A DNA stretch of 64,000 bases from Aliiroseovarius sediminilitoris. GTDB taxonomy: Bacteria > Pseudomonadota > Alphaproteobacteria > Rhodobacterales > Rhodobacteraceae. Each line of letters starts with the position of its first letter. Position 1 is the first letter of the stretch. The translations under genes were made by a program, and so were the position numbers. This document shows positions 36,013 to 45,953 of this stretch, in pieces. The notes under the pieces are model-generated. The model did not search any database and had not been told where the DNA came from. It worked only from the letters and a program-made list of their open reading frames with translations. The stretch lies in NCBI RefSeq assembly GCF_900109955.1, contig NZ_FOJB01000001.1:992001-1056000 (forward strand), in the 5' to 3' direction.

Positions 36013-36305
36013 GGTTAAATTTTGGTTACACCGAAGAGAAACACAACCCTAAATTGCATTCAGCGCCACGAAACACTCAAAAAATGCGCCGCGAAGCCTT
36101 GGCGCGCCAAGCTCTCATCGGATAAAATCAGATGCAAGCCAAAACACACACTGCCCGAAAAATATCAACCTTAAGATGATATTTGTACTCGTAAATGAGA
36201 CAATCCATGTATCCGGTGAGAATAGCGTTCAAATCGACAGAAATCAGAATAGCGTGCACCGCCGTCACTGCCTGATCAAAGCCCAGTCTGATATTGCCGA
36301 TGATA

Positions 36306-36380
36306 TGGTGCTGCTAGGGAGGATCGAACTCCCGACCTCGTCATTACCAATGACGCGCTCTACCACTGAGCTACAGCAGC
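36306..36380 (-). tRNA. tRNA-Thr (GGT)
   Basis: Minus-strand cloverleaf with acceptor GCTGCTG/TAGCAGC, encoded CCA, D-arm AGCTCAGTGGTAGAGC, anticodon arm CGTCA-TTGGTAA-TGACG with anticodon GGT, and T-arm GGGAG-TTCGATC-CTCCC. Confidence 0.97.
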
Positions 36381-36467
36381 ACACTGTGGGCGGCTGATTA
36401 GCCCTAATTGCGTAAGGACGCAAGCGCATTCTGGACCCTTTTTTGAAGCTGGGTTACAGAAGGGGTT

Positions 36468-36629
36468 ATGGAGCGTAAGAAGATACCCCAGAAACCCTCA
36501 AAAAAAGGGGCGGATCGTGAAGAGCGGCTGAAAGCTGCGCTGAAGGCCAACATGGCGCGGCGCAAATCCCAGGCGCGCGCGCGGGCGGGAAACGGGGCCA
36601 CTCGGTCGCAGACGCAAAAAGACCAATAG
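36468..36629 (+). CDS. small basic hypothetical protein upstream of murA
   Basis: 53 residues, strongly basic: [20 protein letters not shown] then [20 protein letters not shown]. No cysteine or membrane segment. AGAAGGGG precedes the ATG, the stop is 13 bases before murA, and the codon use matches the neighbours, so it is probably real and co-transcribed with murA. It may bind nucleic acid, but no known domain was recognised. Confidence 0.7.
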   Translation: MERKKIPQKPSKKGADREERLKAALKANMARRKSQARARAGNGATRSQTQKDQ

Positions 36630-36642
36630 AAAAGGCGGGCAG

Positions 36643-37908
36643 ATGGATTCGATAGTTGTGACCGGTGGTGGTGAACTGCGCGGCGAAATACCTATTGCGG
36701 GGGCAAAGAACGCGTGTTTGACGCTGATGCCGGCGACTCTGTTGTCGGAAGAGCCCTTGACGCTGACCAACGCGCCGCGCCTGTCAGATATCAAGACGAT
36801 GACTGAATTGCTCGCCTCGTTAGGGGCTGAGGCGACGTCGATGCAGGACGGGCAGGTGCTGGCGATGTCGTCGCATGACATCAACAACCACGTGGCCGAT
36901 TATGATATCGTACGAAAGATGCGCGCCTCGAACCTTGTGTTGGGGCCGATGCTGGCGCGGCTGGGGCATGCAGTTGTGTCGCTGCCCGGCGGCTGCGCGA
37001 TTGGAGCGCGACCCATGGACCTGCACATTTTTGGGCTGGAAAAGTTGGGCGCAGAGATCGAGCTGAAAGACGGGTATCTGCATGCCAAGGCACCGCGTGG
37101 CCTTAAGGGGACCGAGATTGAACTGGCCTTTGCGTCTGTCGGGGCGACCGAGAATATCCTGATGGCGGCCACGCTGGCCAAAGGCACGACCATCATTCGC
37201 AACGCCGCGCGCGAGCCGGAAATCGTCGATCTGGCGGATTGCCTGCGCAAGATGGGCGCGCAAATTGACGGGGATGGCACGACCGAGATTGTCATTCAGG
37301 GCGTGGACCGCTTGCACGGCGCAACCCACCCGGTTGTCACTGATCGGATCGAACTTGGCACCTATATGCTGGCCCCCGCCATCGCGGGTGGTGAGGTCGA
37401 ATGCCTGGGTGGTCGCATTGATCTGGTTAAAAGCTTTGTCGAAAAACTGGATGCTGCGGGCATTCAGGTGGAAGAAACCGCGCGCGGTTTGAAAGTCACG
37501 CGAAAGAACGGGCGCGTCTCGGCGGTCGATGTCACCACCGAACCCTTCCCCGGTTTCCCGACCGACCTTCAAGCGCAGATGATGGCGATGCTATGCACCG
37601 CAGAGGGCACATCGGTTCTGCACGAAACCATCTTCGAGAACCGCTTCATGCACGCACCTGAACTGACGCGTATGGGTGCGAATATAGAGGTGCATGGCGG
37701 CACGGCCACGGTGCACGGGGTCAAGAAGTTGAAAGGCGCGCCGGTCATGGCAACTGATCTCAGGGCGTCCGTGTCGCTGATCCTGGCGGGCATGGCGGCG
37801 GAGGGTGAAACCGTGGTCAGCCGCGTCTATCACCTTGATCGCGGGTATGAGAAGGTTGTGCGCAAACTGTCCTCAATCGGGGCCAAAATCGAACGGATCA
37901 AAGAATGA
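36643..37908 (+). CDS. murA: UDP-N-acetylglucosamine 1-carboxyvinyltransferase
   Basis: 421 residues, full length. First committed step of peptidoglycan synthesis: transfers enolpyruvate from PEP to UDP-GlcNAc in the cytoplasm. The catalytic Cys sits in the [17 protein letters not shown] loop (the fosfomycin target). The N-terminal [26 protein letters not shown] and the C-terminal [21 protein letters not shown] are diagnostic. Its stop overlaps the DUF2948 gene by four bases. Confidence 0.97.
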   Translation: MDSIVVTGGGELRGEIPIAGAKNACLTLMPATLLSEEPLTLTNAPRLSDIKTMTELLASLGAEATSMQDGQVLAMSSHDINNHVADYDIVRKMRASNLVLGPMLARLGHAVVSLPGGCAIGARPMDLHIFGLEKLGAEIELKDGYLHAKAPRGLKGTEIELAFASVGATENILMAATLAKGTTIIRNAAREPEIVDLADCLRKMGAQIDGDGTTEIVIQGVDRLHGATHPVVTDRIELGTYMLAPAIAGGEVECLGGRIDLVKSFVEKLDAAGIQVEETARGLKVTRKNGRVSAVDVTTEPFPGFPTDLQAQMMAMLCTAEGTSVLHETIFENRFMHAPELTRMGANIEVHGGTATVHGVKKLKGAPVMATDLRASVSLILAGMAAEGETVVSRVYHLDRGYEKVVRKLSSIGAKIERIKE

Positions 37909-38393
37909 GCGATACAGACCAGGATGCCCGGTTTGAAGATGCGGCAGAGGCTCCGCTTCGCCTGATTGCGATGGACGATGAGGATCTGCAAGTGATCAGC
38001 ACGCTGGTGCAGGACGCCGTATTCCCGGCATCAGAAATCGCGTGGGATGCGCGCCACAGACGCTTTGCCCTGTTGCTGAACCGCTTCCGATGGGAGGATA
38101 CAGCCGCCGCGAAACGCCGGTCGCGCCCGGTCGAGCGGGTTCAGTCGGTGCTTTCCGTCTCGGATGTTCTAAAAGTGCAAAGTCAAGGAATTGAGCGCGG
38201 CAATAAAGATCTGATTTTATCGCTTCTGTCTTTGTCGTTCGTGGCGGCTAAAGATGGGATGGGGCTACTTGAACTGATCTTGGCAGGCGACGGAGCCATC
38301 GCGCTGGACGTCGAAACGCTGGATGTCACGCTTCAGGACGTCACCCGCCCTTATGTCGCGCCGTCGCGTCACACGCCTGAGCACCCGGAATAA
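37905..38393 (+). CDS. DUF2948 family protein
   Basis: 162 residues. Conserved alphaproteobacterial protein of unknown role; the segments [22 protein letters not shown] and [17 protein letters not shown] are characteristic. It is wedged between murA (ATGA overlap) and hisD (3 bases), an order conserved in the group. Confidence 0.85.
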   Translation: MSDTDQDARFEDAAEAPLRLIAMDDEDLQVISTLVQDAVFPASEIAWDARHRRFALLLNRFRWEDTAAAKRRSRPVERVQSVLSVSDVLKVQSQGIERGNKDLILSLLSLSFVAAKDGMGLLELILAGDGAIALDVETLDVTLQDVTRPYVAPSRHTPEHPE

Positions 38394-38396
38394 CCA

Positions 38397-39698
38397 ATGC
38401 CCCAGTTTCTGAACTCCAAAGACGCTGATTTCGAAGCACGTTTTGTCGACCTGCTGTCCATGAAACGCGAAGATAGCCCCGAGGTCGACGGCATCGTGGC
38501 CGACATTATCGCCGACGTGCGCGCCCGCGGGGATGCGGCGGTGATCGAACTGACGTCAAAATTTGATCGGCTGGACCTGACGCCCGACACCCTTCGGTAT
38601 ACGACGGATGAGATTGATGCGGAGTGTGCCAAGGTTTCGGACGCGGACCGCGCCGCGCTTGAACTGGCCGCAGACCGCATCCGCGCATATCATGCCCGCC
38701 AAATACCGGACGATCAGCGCTGGACGGATGAGACCGGGGCCGAGCTTGGCTGGCGTTGGTCGGCGGTATCTGCCGCAGGGCTTTATGTGCCCGGTGGCTT
38801 GGCCAGCTATCCGTCCTCGGTCCTGATGAACGCGATACCGGCCAAGGTGGCGGGGGTGGAGCGGCTTGCGATTACGGTGCCGACACCTGACGGGATCGCC
38901 AACCCGCTGGTGCTTCTGGCCGCGCGCATTGCCGGCGTGGACGAGATCTATCGCATCGGTGGCGCACAAGCCGTGGCGGCACTGGCCTATGGGACCGAGA
39001 CGATCGCACCGGTCGACAAGATCACCGGGCCAGGTAACGCGTTTGTTGCCGCGGCCAAGCGCCGCGTGTTCGGCAAGGTGGGCATCGACATGATTGCCGG
39101 GCCCTCCGAGATATTGGTGATTGCTGATGGCGACAATGACCCCGACTGGCTGGCGTTGGACCTGATGAGCCAGGCCGAACACGACGAAAGCGCACAATCT
39201 TTGTTGATTACCACGGATGAGGTCTTTGGTCGCAAGGTTGCCCAGGCGGTTGATGAAAGGCTGGAGACATTGGAGCGGCGCGAGATCGCGGGCGCAAGCT
39301 GGCGCGATTTCGGGGCGGTGATCGCGGTCGCTGATCTGGACGAGGCCGCCGCCCTGTCCAATCGGATCGCGCCTGAACATCTTGAACTGTGCGTTGCCGA
39401 CCCCGAGGCATTGTCAAGCAAGTGCATTCATGCTGGTGCGATCTTCCTTGGCCAATGGACGCCCGAAGCCATCGGCGATTATGTCGGTGGGCCGAACCAC
39501 GTTCTTCCCACCGCAAGGTCGGCCCGGTTCAGCTCTGGTCTTTCGGTGATGGATTTCCTGAAACGCACCACGCTGGCCCGAATGACGCCGGCCGCATTGT
39601 CCGAAATCGGACCCGCAGCAGAAACGCTTGCCATTTCAGAAAGCCTTGAGGCACACGGGTTGTCCGTTCGCGCACGGCTTGACGCCCTTAACGATTGA
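38397..39698 (+). CDS. hisD: histidinol dehydrogenase
   Basis: 433 residues. Catalyses the last two oxidations of histidine synthesis, zinc-dependent. Motifs: YVPGGLASYPSSVLMNAIPAKVAGV, GPGNAFVAAAKRRVFG, MIAGPSEILVIAD, and DLMSQAEHDESAQS with zinc-binding Gln/His. The other his genes of the window (hisBHAFE) lie about 15 kb away. The PSCHV-like end is EAHGLSVRARLDAL. Confidence 0.97.
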   Translation: MPQFLNSKDADFEARFVDLLSMKREDSPEVDGIVADIIADVRARGDAAVIELTSKFDRLDLTPDTLRYTTDEIDAECAKVSDADRAALELAADRIRAYHARQIPDDQRWTDETGAELGWRWSAVSAAGLYVPGGLASYPSSVLMNAIPAKVAGVERLAITVPTPDGIANPLVLLAARIAGVDEIYRIGGAQAVAALAYGTETIAPVDKITGPGNAFVAAAKRRVFGKVGIDMIAGPSEILVIADGDNDPDWLALDLMSQAEHDESAQSLLITTDEVFGRKVAQAVDERLETLERREIAGASWRDFGAVIAVADLDEAAALSNRIAPEHLELCVADPEALSSKCIHAGAIFLGQWTPEAIGDYVGGPNHVLPTARSARFSSGLSVMDFLKRTTLARMTPAALSEIGPAAETLAISESLEAHGLSVRARLDALND

Positions 39699-39714
39699 TC
39701 CTCAGAGCGCCCCA

Positions 39715-40197
39715 ATGACCACAAACCGCATCAACGACATCCAAATTGACGACAGTGGCCTTGCCGCCCCCACACCTGCGATCGAACAGGAGCGTAAAGT
39801 CGCGATCTTCGACTTGCTGGAAGATAACAGTTTTGAACTGGCCGGTCGTGATGATCTGGTGCCGCCCGAAGGACCGTATCATCTGGGCCTGTCCATTCGC
39901 GAAAAACGGTTGGTGGTAGACGCAAAAACGGAAAACGGCCACCCTGCGGCTGAATTCCACCTGTCTCTTGGTCCGTTTCGTCAGGTGGTGAAGGACTATT
40001 TTGCGATCTGCGAAAGCTATTTCGACGCGGTGAAAAAACTGCCACCCAGCCAAATTGAAGCCATCGACATGGCCCGGCGCGGCATCCACAACGAAGGCGC
40101 GCGCGTGTTGCAGGAACGACTTGAAGGCAAGGCCAATGTCGACATCGACACCGCGCGCCGCCTGTTCACCCTGATCTGTGTCCTGCACTGGGGCTGA
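39715..40197 (+). CDS. UPF0262 family protein
   Basis: 160 residues. The start at 39715 (MTTNRINDIQIDD) fits the family; the frame continues upstream into hisD. Conserved segments: AIFDLLEDNSF, GPYHLGLSIREKRLV, LGPFRQVVKDYFAICESYFDAV, ARRLFTLICVLHW. Function unknown; found in this operon across Rhodobacteraceae. Confidence 0.88.
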   Translation: MTTNRINDIQIDDSGLAAPTPAIEQERKVAIFDLLEDNSFELAGRDDLVPPEGPYHLGLSIREKRLVVDAKTENGHPAAEFHLSLGPFRQVVKDYFAICESYFDAVKKLPPSQIEAIDMARRGIHNEGARVLQERLEGKANVDIDTARRLFTLICVLHWG

Positions 40198-40199
40198 GC

Positions 40200-40676
40200 A
40201 TGGCCGCTGATCTTCCTCAGTCTGTGCTGTTCTGTTGCGACCACAATGCGGTGCGCTCGCCGATGGCCGAGGGGATGATGAAAGCCTATTACGGGCACGA
40301 CATTTATGTGCAATCCGCCGGTGTTCACAGCGATATGGATATTGATGGCTTTTCAATATCGGTCTGTGACGAGCTGGGGATCACCCTGTCCAACCACCGG
40401 GTGCGCAGCTTTGACCAGATGGAGGAGTGGGGGGATGATCTGTCCAGCTTCGATCTGGTCGTGGCGCTGTCGCCGGCCAGTCAGCGGCGCGCATTGGAAT
40501 TGACGCGGCTGTTTCATCTGGATGTCGAGTATTGGCCGATTCTCGACCCCACCGGGCTGGGCACACGGCGGGACGAGAAGCTGGCCGCCTATCGCCAAAC
40601 CCGCGACCAGATTCGCGGCCATATCCTTGACCGTTTTGGCCCGCCGCGGCCGCAAGGTGATGAAACCACGGTCTAA
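40200..40676 (+). CDS. low-molecular-weight phosphatase family protein
   Basis: 158 residues. The phosphate loop CX5RS is Cys13 to Arg19 (FCCDHNAVRSPMAEG), with a DPTGLG-type acid near residue 120 (WPILDPTGLGTRRDEKL). The family includes protein-tyrosine phosphatases and arsenate reductases; the absence of the extra redox cysteines argues against arsenate reduction. The start follows the UPF0262 stop by two bases. Confidence 0.87.
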   Translation: MAADLPQSVLFCCDHNAVRSPMAEGMMKAYYGHDIYVQSAGVHSDMDIDGFSISVCDELGITLSNHRVRSFDQMEEWGDDLSSFDLVVALSPASQRRALELTRLFHLDVEYWPILDPTGLGTRRDEKLAAYRQTRDQIRGHILDRFGPPRPQGDETTV

Positions 40677-40769
40677 TCTGCCAGCAGGCCGGATTTCCCT
40701 TGAAAAACTGAAAGTTTGGCCCCATTTAGAGGGCGCTCACAAAGGGTGGGTGAAAATACAGGAGTGAAC

Positions 40770-40988
40770 ATGGCCAAGGAAGAACTGCTCGAATTCCCCG
40801 GTGTCGTGAAGGAACTCCTGCCGAATGCGACATTCCTGGTCGAGCTGGAAAACGGCCATACGATTATCGCTCATACGGCAGGAAAGATGCGCAAAAACCG
40901 CATCCGCGTTCTGGCTGGCGACAAGGTGCAGGTCGAAATGACCCCCTATGATCTGACCAAGGGTCGGATCAACTACCGCTTCAAGTAA
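40770..40988 (+). CDS. infA: translation initiation factor IF-1
   Basis: 72 residues, the standard length; one S1-type OB fold ([50 protein letters not shown]). It blocks the ribosomal A site during initiation. The start at 40770 follows ACAGGAGTG. A spacer of about 90 bases before it contains a possible promoter (TTGAAA ... CATTTA). Confidence 0.97.
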   Translation: MAKEELLEFPGVVKELLPNATFLVELENGHTIIAHTAGKMRKNRIRVLAGDKVQVEMTPYDLTKGRINYRFK

Positions 40989-41002
40989 GCGGTCTGCCGG
41001 GC

Positions 41003-41590
41003 ATGACACGCCCCAAGTTGATTCTGGGCTCTGGCAGCCCAAGACGGGCCGAGTTGCTGGGGCAGCTCGGCCTTGTTGCAGATGATGTGCGGCCACCGGA
41101 AGTGGATGAAACGCCGTTGAAGGCAGAGTTGCCGCTGGACTATTGCCGCCGGATTGCCGGGGCAAAGGCCGCGGCGATGGATGTGGCTGTGGATGAGGTC
41201 GTTCTGTGTGCCGACACCACCGTCGCATCGGGCCGCCGCATCATGGGAAAGCCCGAGGATGCGGGGCAGGCAGCCGAGTTCCTGCTGGCCCTGTCAGGTC
41301 GTCGCCACCGCGTCATCACCTCGGTCGTTGTGCGCAATGCAGGCCAGACATGGGCGCGAGATGTCGTGACCACCGTGAAATTCAAACGCCTGTCGGATGT
41401 TGAACTGAACGCGTATCTTGCGTCTGAGGACTGGCGCGGCAAGGCGGGTGGCTATGCCATTCAAGGACCAGCCGGGGCTTTCGTCACCTGGCTTCAGGGC
41501 AGCTATACCGCCGTCGTCGGTCTGCCGGTGGCGGAAACCGCCAACCTGTTGGTGGCAGCGGGCTACCCGATTTATGGAGAGAGAACATGA
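41003..41590 (+). CDS. maf: Maf-like nucleotide pyrophosphatase
   Basis: 195 residues. [19 protein letters not shown] is the Maf signature; [12 protein letters not shown] carries the catalytic Asp, and [13 protein letters not shown] the second conserved loop. Maf proteins hydrolyse dTTP, UTP or modified nucleotides and influence septation. Its ATG overlaps the RNase gene's start region (ATGA). Confidence 0.93.
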   Translation: MTRPKLILGSGSPRRAELLGQLGLVADDVRPPEVDETPLKAELPLDYCRRIAGAKAAAMDVAVDEVVLCADTTVASGRRIMGKPEDAGQAAEFLLALSGRRHRVITSVVVRNAGQTWARDVVTTVKFKRLSDVELNAYLASEDWRGKAGGYAIQGPAGAFVTWLQGSYTAVVGLPVAETANLLVAAGYPIYGERT

Positions 41591-42630
41591 AGGGCAGCGT
41601 GATCGCGCTTGACCGTTACAAGGGGCGCTTGGCAGCGGCCCATATCGTCGATGGTCGGCTTGAAGATCTTCTGATCGAGCCGCCCGAAGATGTGACATTG
41701 CCCGGCGCGATTTTCCGCGCAGTTTGTGATCGCCCGCTGAAAGGGCAGGGGGGCATGATGTTGCGCCTGGCGGATGGGGAAACGGGGTTTCTGCGCCAGG
41801 GCAAGGGGTTGAGTCCCGGCCAGCCCCTTCTTGTGCAGGTCACAGGGTTTGCCGAGGACGGAAAAGCCGTTCCCGTCACCCGGAAGCTATTGTTCAAAAG
41901 TCGGTATGCGATTGTCACACCGGACGCGCCCGGCATCAATGTCAGCCGCGCGATACGGGATGACGACGAACGCGTGCGCCTGCTGGACATCGCCCACGGC
42001 GTGATGGACGGGGTGGATGAAGGTTTGATATTACGCTCGGCGGCGGCAACCGGATCGGATGACGAGATTGCCGACGATATTGCACAGATGCTGTCGCTGT
42101 CTCGGGCTGTGCGCGCGGATGCAACCGGGCAGACACCAGAACTGTTGCTTGACGGGGCCGACCCTCATCATCACGCGTGGCGCGAATGGGCCAAACCCGA
42201 TCAAATGGATGATGGCGATGGCGCGTTTGACCGCCATGGGGTGTCCGACCTGATTGCAGATCATACCCGCGCCCACGTGCCCTTGTCAGGTGGCGCATGC
42301 GCCTTTGTCGAACCCACGCGCGCACTGGTGGCCGTGGATGTAAACACCGGCGGCGACACCAGCCCGGCGGCCGGTCTGAAAGCCAATATCGCCACCGCTC
42401 AGGCCTTGCCGCGCGCCTTGCGGTGCCGGGGTTTGGGTGGGCAAATTGTCATTGATTTCGCACCCAGCCCCAAGAAAGATCGCCGCCAGATCGAGCAAGC
42501 CCTGCGCAACGCCTTTCGCGCCGACAGGATCGAAACATCCCTGGTTGGCTGGACGACGCTGGGCAATTTCGAGCTTCAGCGCAAACGCGAACGGATGAGC
42601 CTGCGCGCCTGTCTGGAGGGCCCGAAATGA
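41587..42630 (+). CDS. short ribonuclease E/G family protein
   Basis: 347 residues against about 490 in RNase G. The DNase-I-like catalytic core keeps both metal-binding Asp: one in [11 protein letters not shown] and one in [10 protein letters not shown]. The S1-like domain seems reduced, and the zinc-link CPxC motif and everything after it are absent; the protein ends soon after [12 protein letters not shown]. Such short forms are conserved in this operon of Rhodobacteraceae. Whether it cleaves RNA as a dimer is unclear without the zinc link. Confidence 0.87.
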   Translation: MKGSVIALDRYKGRLAAAHIVDGRLEDLLIEPPEDVTLPGAIFRAVCDRPLKGQGGMMLRLADGETGFLRQGKGLSPGQPLLVQVTGFAEDGKAVPVTRKLLFKSRYAIVTPDAPGINVSRAIRDDDERVRLLDIAHGVMDGVDEGLILRSAAATGSDDEIADDIAQMLSLSRAVRADATGQTPELLLDGADPHHHAWREWAKPDQMDDGDGAFDRHGVSDLIADHTRAHVPLSGGACAFVEPTRALVAVDVNTGGDTSPAAGLKANIATAQALPRALRCRGLGGQIVIDFAPSPKKDRRQIEQALRNAFRADRIETSLVGWTTLGNFELQRKRERMSLRACLEGPK

Positions 42631-42821
42631 GCTGCCCCGTTTGCGAGAAGAAGACCGACCCGACCTATCGTCCGTTTTGCTCACGCCGCTGTGCGGATGT
42701 GGATCTAGGGCGCTGGCTGAACGGCTCCTATGCGGTCCCGTCAGACGACCCGGAAGACATTGAAGAAGCGGCGGAAGCCGCGCCTCATGCGCACCCCGAG
42801 GAAAGTCACGGCCCGCACTGA
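42627..42821 (+). CDS. yacG: DNA gyrase inhibitor / zinc-binding YacG
   Basis: 64 residues. Four cysteines form a zinc site: CPVCEKKTD...FCSRRCADVDLGRWL. It binds GyrB and blocks DNA binding in E. coli. A Glu/Ala-rich tail follows. ATGA overlap with the RNase gene; last gene of the murA operon. Confidence 0.93.
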   Translation: MSCPVCEKKTDPTYRPFCSRRCADVDLGRWLNGSYAVPSDDPEDIEEAAEAAPHAHPEESHGPH

Positions 42822-42900
42822 AAATCCTGCATTTTCCCTCTGGACACCACATTCCCCCCCGTCTACAACCCGCCCACCCGAACGATTAACGTTCACCCAT

Positions 42901-42975
42901 GCCCGGGTAGCTCAGGGGTAGAGCAGTGGATTGAAAATCCTCGTGTCGGTGGTTCGATTCCGCCCCCGGGCACCA
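42901..42975 (+). tRNA. tRNA-Phe (GAA)
   Basis: Acceptor GCCCGGG/CCCGGGC, encoded CCA, D-arm AGCTCAGGGGTAGAGC, anticodon arm GTGGA-TTGAAAA-TCCTC with anticodon GAA, T-arm GGTGG-TTCGATT-CCGCC. The single T-T mismatch in the anticodon stem is also known from related tRNA-Phe. Decayed mobile DNA begins directly after its 3' end. Confidence 0.97.
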
Positions 42976-43491
42976 TAGCACACTCTTAGTTGCAATGATA
43001 TCAATGGGTTATGTGGCGAAATCGTCCCGCCGTTTTCGCCCCGGGGCAAAAGTGGGACATTTTTGTTCGCGGTTCGGTCTCGAAGCTGTACCGACCTGCC
43101 ACCTGCTTGGCTGACTAATTCGCCAACCTGCCGTAACTTCGTGACAATCTCTTCCGGCTTGTGTCTCTTGATTCCCATCTTTGATCCTCCGTTTCCTAAC
43201 TTTAGGGGCGGACCGCTTCAGTGGGAGAGGATCAGTTCCGACTTGTCTCAATTGTTGTGCCAGAATGATAGTTTTTCGCATATTTGTGCATCAGTCGATT
43301 TTTGATGCCCTGTTGGTTTGCGCATTTTTTAAGGTCTTTGGGCATCTCATCAGTCTCATTGGTCAGCCCCAAAGGTTCTACTACCCACACTTTCACTCGT
43401 AGCCAATCCAGTGTGGATCGACTGGTAGAGCGCAGATGTTTGCCCGTGGCTGGTGCTGGGCGCGCGCGGGCTGGGGTAGGTGTCAGATAAC
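42976..43491. other. decayed mobile-element region behind tRNA-Phe
   Basis: About 515 bases of lower GC content without an intact gene. It contains an IS3-type orfA remnant (43080-43178 on the minus strand) and its upstream leader to about 43230. The rest (43230-43490) resembles nothing recognised. Confidence 0.6.
43080..43178 (-). pseudogene. IS3-family transposase OrfA, N-terminal remnant
   Basis: The ATG at 43178, preceded by CGGAGGATCAAAG, encodes MGIKRHKPEEIVTKLRQV, the conserved N-terminus of OrfA in one IS3-family branch (KPEEIVTKLRQVEVL). The similarity fades by about residue 33; the frame then runs into unrelated sequence ending at the tRNA. OrfB and the far end are missing, so this is a relic, not an active element. 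Confidence 0.75.
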
Positions 43492-44289
43492 CTATTGATC
43501 TGCGTTGAAAACGAACAGGGTCTCATTGTTGATTTGATAGGTGTTGATCAACGTTTTCGCTGTGTCCGAGACCAGCCATGTTTCCAGTTCTGCTGCCAGC
43601 CCCGCTTTCACATGTGGATGCTTTTGTGGGTTCACAGGAAGATAGGCATATTGATTGAACAAGATGGGATCGCCAGCATAGACAAGCGCAAGGTCGCCCT
43701 TGTTACCGAAGTTCAGCCAGCTTGCGCGGTCCGACATGATATAGGCGTTCATACCCGATGCGGTGTTCAGCGCCGCCCCCATTCCAGCCCCGACCGCTTT
43801 GTACCAAGACCCAGCCGGGTCGATCTCGGCAGCCGCCCACAGGCTAAGTTCTTTCTTATGTGTGCCGCTGTCATCCCCGCGGCTGACGAAGGGGGCTCCG
43901 GCGGTCTGAATGCGCGTCAGGGCGTCTGTGGCGCTGGTGGCGGCGGCCAGATTTGCCTCGTCCGTTTTGGGCCCGATAAAGACGAAGTCGTTATACATGA
44001 TCTCGCGGCGGTGGGTGCCGAAGCCACCGGCCAGGAACGCGTCTTCCGCTTTGCGAGAATGCACGAGAATGGCGTCGACGTCGCCCGCTTCGCCCAGTTT
44101 GATCGCTTGACCGGTGCCGACCACAAGCAGTTGAACCTCGATGCCGGTATCCTGCTTGATCTGTGGCAGCAGAATATCCGCCAGTCCAGAATTGTGGAAC
44201 GAGGTCGTCACCGCGAGTTTCAGTTCATCGGCAACCGCCATGCCGGTCAGGGTGATCGATGCAATAGCCGCAAGAAGTAACCGTTTCAT
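43492..44289 (-). CDS. tupA: tungstate-type ABC transporter substrate-binding protein
   Basis: 265 residues. A signal peptide (MKRLLLAAIASITLTGMAVA) leads to a type-II periplasmic binding protein. ELKLAVTTSFHNSGL is the TupA signature for binding the oxyanion, and GDDSGTHKKELSLW and NTASGMNAYIMSDRASW supply further ligand residues. Tungstate is favoured by family; molybdate or another oxyanion is possible. Last gene of the operon, start overlapping tupC by four bases. Confidence 0.88.
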   Translation of the reverse strand: MKRLLLAAIASITLTGMAVADELKLAVTTSFHNSGLADILLPQIKQDTGIEVQLLVVGTGQAIKLGEAGDVDAILVHSRKAEDAFLAGGFGTHRREIMYNDFVFIGPKTDEANLAAATSATDALTRIQTAGAPFVSRGDDSGTHKKELSLWAAAEIDPAGSWYKAVGAGMGAALNTASGMNAYIMSDRASWLNFGNKGDLALVYAGDPILFNQYAYLPVNPQKHPHVKAGLAAELETWLVSDTAKTLINTYQINNETLFVFNADQ

Positions 44290-45002
44290 TCGACAATGTC
44301 TCCTTTCAGAAAAGCGCGTGCCTGCGCTGTTGTGGGCTGGGTGAAAAAACATTCGGCTGTGCCGCGTTCGTGGATCTGCCCGTTCAGCAGGAACAGAACA
44401 TCCGTGGCCAAACGGCGCGCCTGCCCCATGTCATGCGTCGACATGATCAGCCCGGTGCCTGCGGCGGCTGCGCGGGTCAGGATGGTCTCGATCTCGCGCG
44501 TGGCGCGTCCGTCAAGCGAGGCGCAAGGCTCATCAAGAAACAGCAGATCGGGCGCGGTGATCAGAGCACGGGCCAAAGCCAGCTTCTGGCGTTCGCCACC
44601 CGACAGAAACGGCGCGGGACGGTCCAGCATTTTCTGCAACCCGACCTCTAGCGCGGCCTGCGTCGCTTTCGCATACGCCTCGGCGCGGGACAGTCCGGTC
44701 AGACGAAGCGGGTAAGCTAGATTGCCCAGGACCGATCGGCGCATAATGATGGGTGACTGGAACACAAAGGCCTGCCGTCGCCGAGCCTCGGTATCATCGC
44801 AGGCCCAGCGGATCGAACCACTGCCAAGTCGGGCAATACCATGCAACATGCGCAACAGCGATGTCTTTCCGGCACCATTCGGGCCGATCACCATCGTGAT
44901 CCCCGGTGCATCCAGCACAAGATCTAGGGGACCAACCAGTAGCTTGCGGCCCCGGCGCACCGATGCGCCTTTGACGTGAAGGGGAAACAGCTTGCTCACC
45001 AC
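44286..45002 (-). CDS. tupC: tungstate-type ABC transporter ATP-binding protein
   Basis: 238 residues. Walker A GPNGAGKTSLL, signature LSGGERQKLALARAL, Walker B LLFLDEPCASLD and a switch His in STHDMGQA. It energises uptake through TupB. The N-terminus overlaps tupB by seven bases. Confidence 0.9.
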   Translation of the reverse strand: MVSKLFPLHVKGASVRRGRKLLVGPLDLVLDAPGITMVIGPNGAGKTSLLRMLHGIARLGSGSIRWACDDTEARRRQAFVFQSPIIMRRSVLGNLAYPLRLTGLSRAEAYAKATQAALEVGLQKMLDRPAPFLSGGERQKLALARALITAPDLLFLDEPCASLDGRATREIETILTRAAAAGTGLIMSTHDMGQARRLATDVLFLLNGQIHERGTAECFFTQPTTAQARAFLKGDIVE

Positions 45003-45700
45003 CTGCCGCCTTGTTCTGTTCGACTTATGATGTGTATGGCCAGATTGACCGTGATCGCCAGCAGGATCAGCACAAAGCCAAGGGCAAGTGCCAATGCAAA
45101 GTCGCCCTTTCCAGTCTCAAGCGCGATTGCAGTGGTCAGGACACGGGTGTGGTGATCAATGTTGCCCCCCACGACCATGATCGCGCCGACCTCGCCGATA
45201 GCGCGTCCAAACCCGGCCAATGCGGCGGTCAGGAGTGCACGGCGACCATCCCAAAGCAGTGCCCGAATACGTTGCTTTTGCGTCGTGTTCATCGAGATCA
45301 GAAGATCATGATAGTCCGACCAAAGCTCACGCAGGGCTTGGTGCGAGATTGACGCGATGAGCGGTGTGATGATGATCACCTGGGCGATGATCATGGCAGT
45401 GGGGGTGAACAACAGCCCCAGCACACCGAAGGGACCAGAGCGGCTGAAGAACACATAGACGATCAAGCCGACCACAACAGGTGGCAGGCCCATAAGAGCG
45501 TTCAGCACCGCGATTGTGACCTGGCGGGCACGAAAGCGGCGGACCGCCAGATAGGCGCCCAGTGGCATACCGATGGCACAGGCAATCAGCAGCGCCGTCA
45601 GGGTGACACGCAATGATCTGAGCGAGATTTCGACAAGGTCCGCATCCAGCGTTGCCAAAAGCCAGAACGCCTGGGTGATGCCAGACCATAAATCAACCAT
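44996..45700 (-). CDS. tupB: tungstate-type ABC transporter permease
   Basis: 234-residue inner-membrane protein with about five helices and the ATPase-docking loop ALLTAALAGFGRAIGEVGAIMVVGG, typical of TupB/ModB. The start at 45700 follows GAAGGGGAAGG. First gene of tupBCA. The upstream region 45701-45953 holds the promoter and is shared with the divergent hpaE. Confidence 0.9.
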   Translation of the reverse strand: MVDLWSGITQAFWLLATLDADLVEISLRSLRVTLTALLIACAIGMPLGAYLAVRRFRARQVTIAVLNALMGLPPVVVGLIVYVFFSRSGPFGVLGLLFTPTAMIIAQVIIITPLIASISHQALRELWSDYHDLLISMNTTQKQRIRALLWDGRRALLTAALAGFGRAIGEVGAIMVVGGNIDHHTRVLTTAIALETGKGDFALALALGFVLILLAITVNLAIHIISRTEQGGRW

Positions 45701-45953
45701 GCCTTCCCCTTCGGCTTTGACCAGACAAGTCGGTTGCAGCGCCACCGCTGCCGTAGTCGAAACACACATCAACTGACAAGAAAACCGATTTTTGGTTTGC
45801 GGGTGAAAAATGATGTGATCTGTCGGGCTGTGCGCAGACCACAGTCTATTGACGGGTGATAAGACCGGGTTGACAAGCACGAGTCCAGATAGTTAACATG
45901 TGAAGCAATTGAAGGGCGCGGTTCTTGGACAGCGCAGAGCTGCCGGGGGCGTA

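Noticed and set aside
43230-43490. possible second tRNA fragment (GATCGACTGGTAGAGCGC)
   Set aside because: Only a D-arm-like string matches; there is no anticodon or T-arm.
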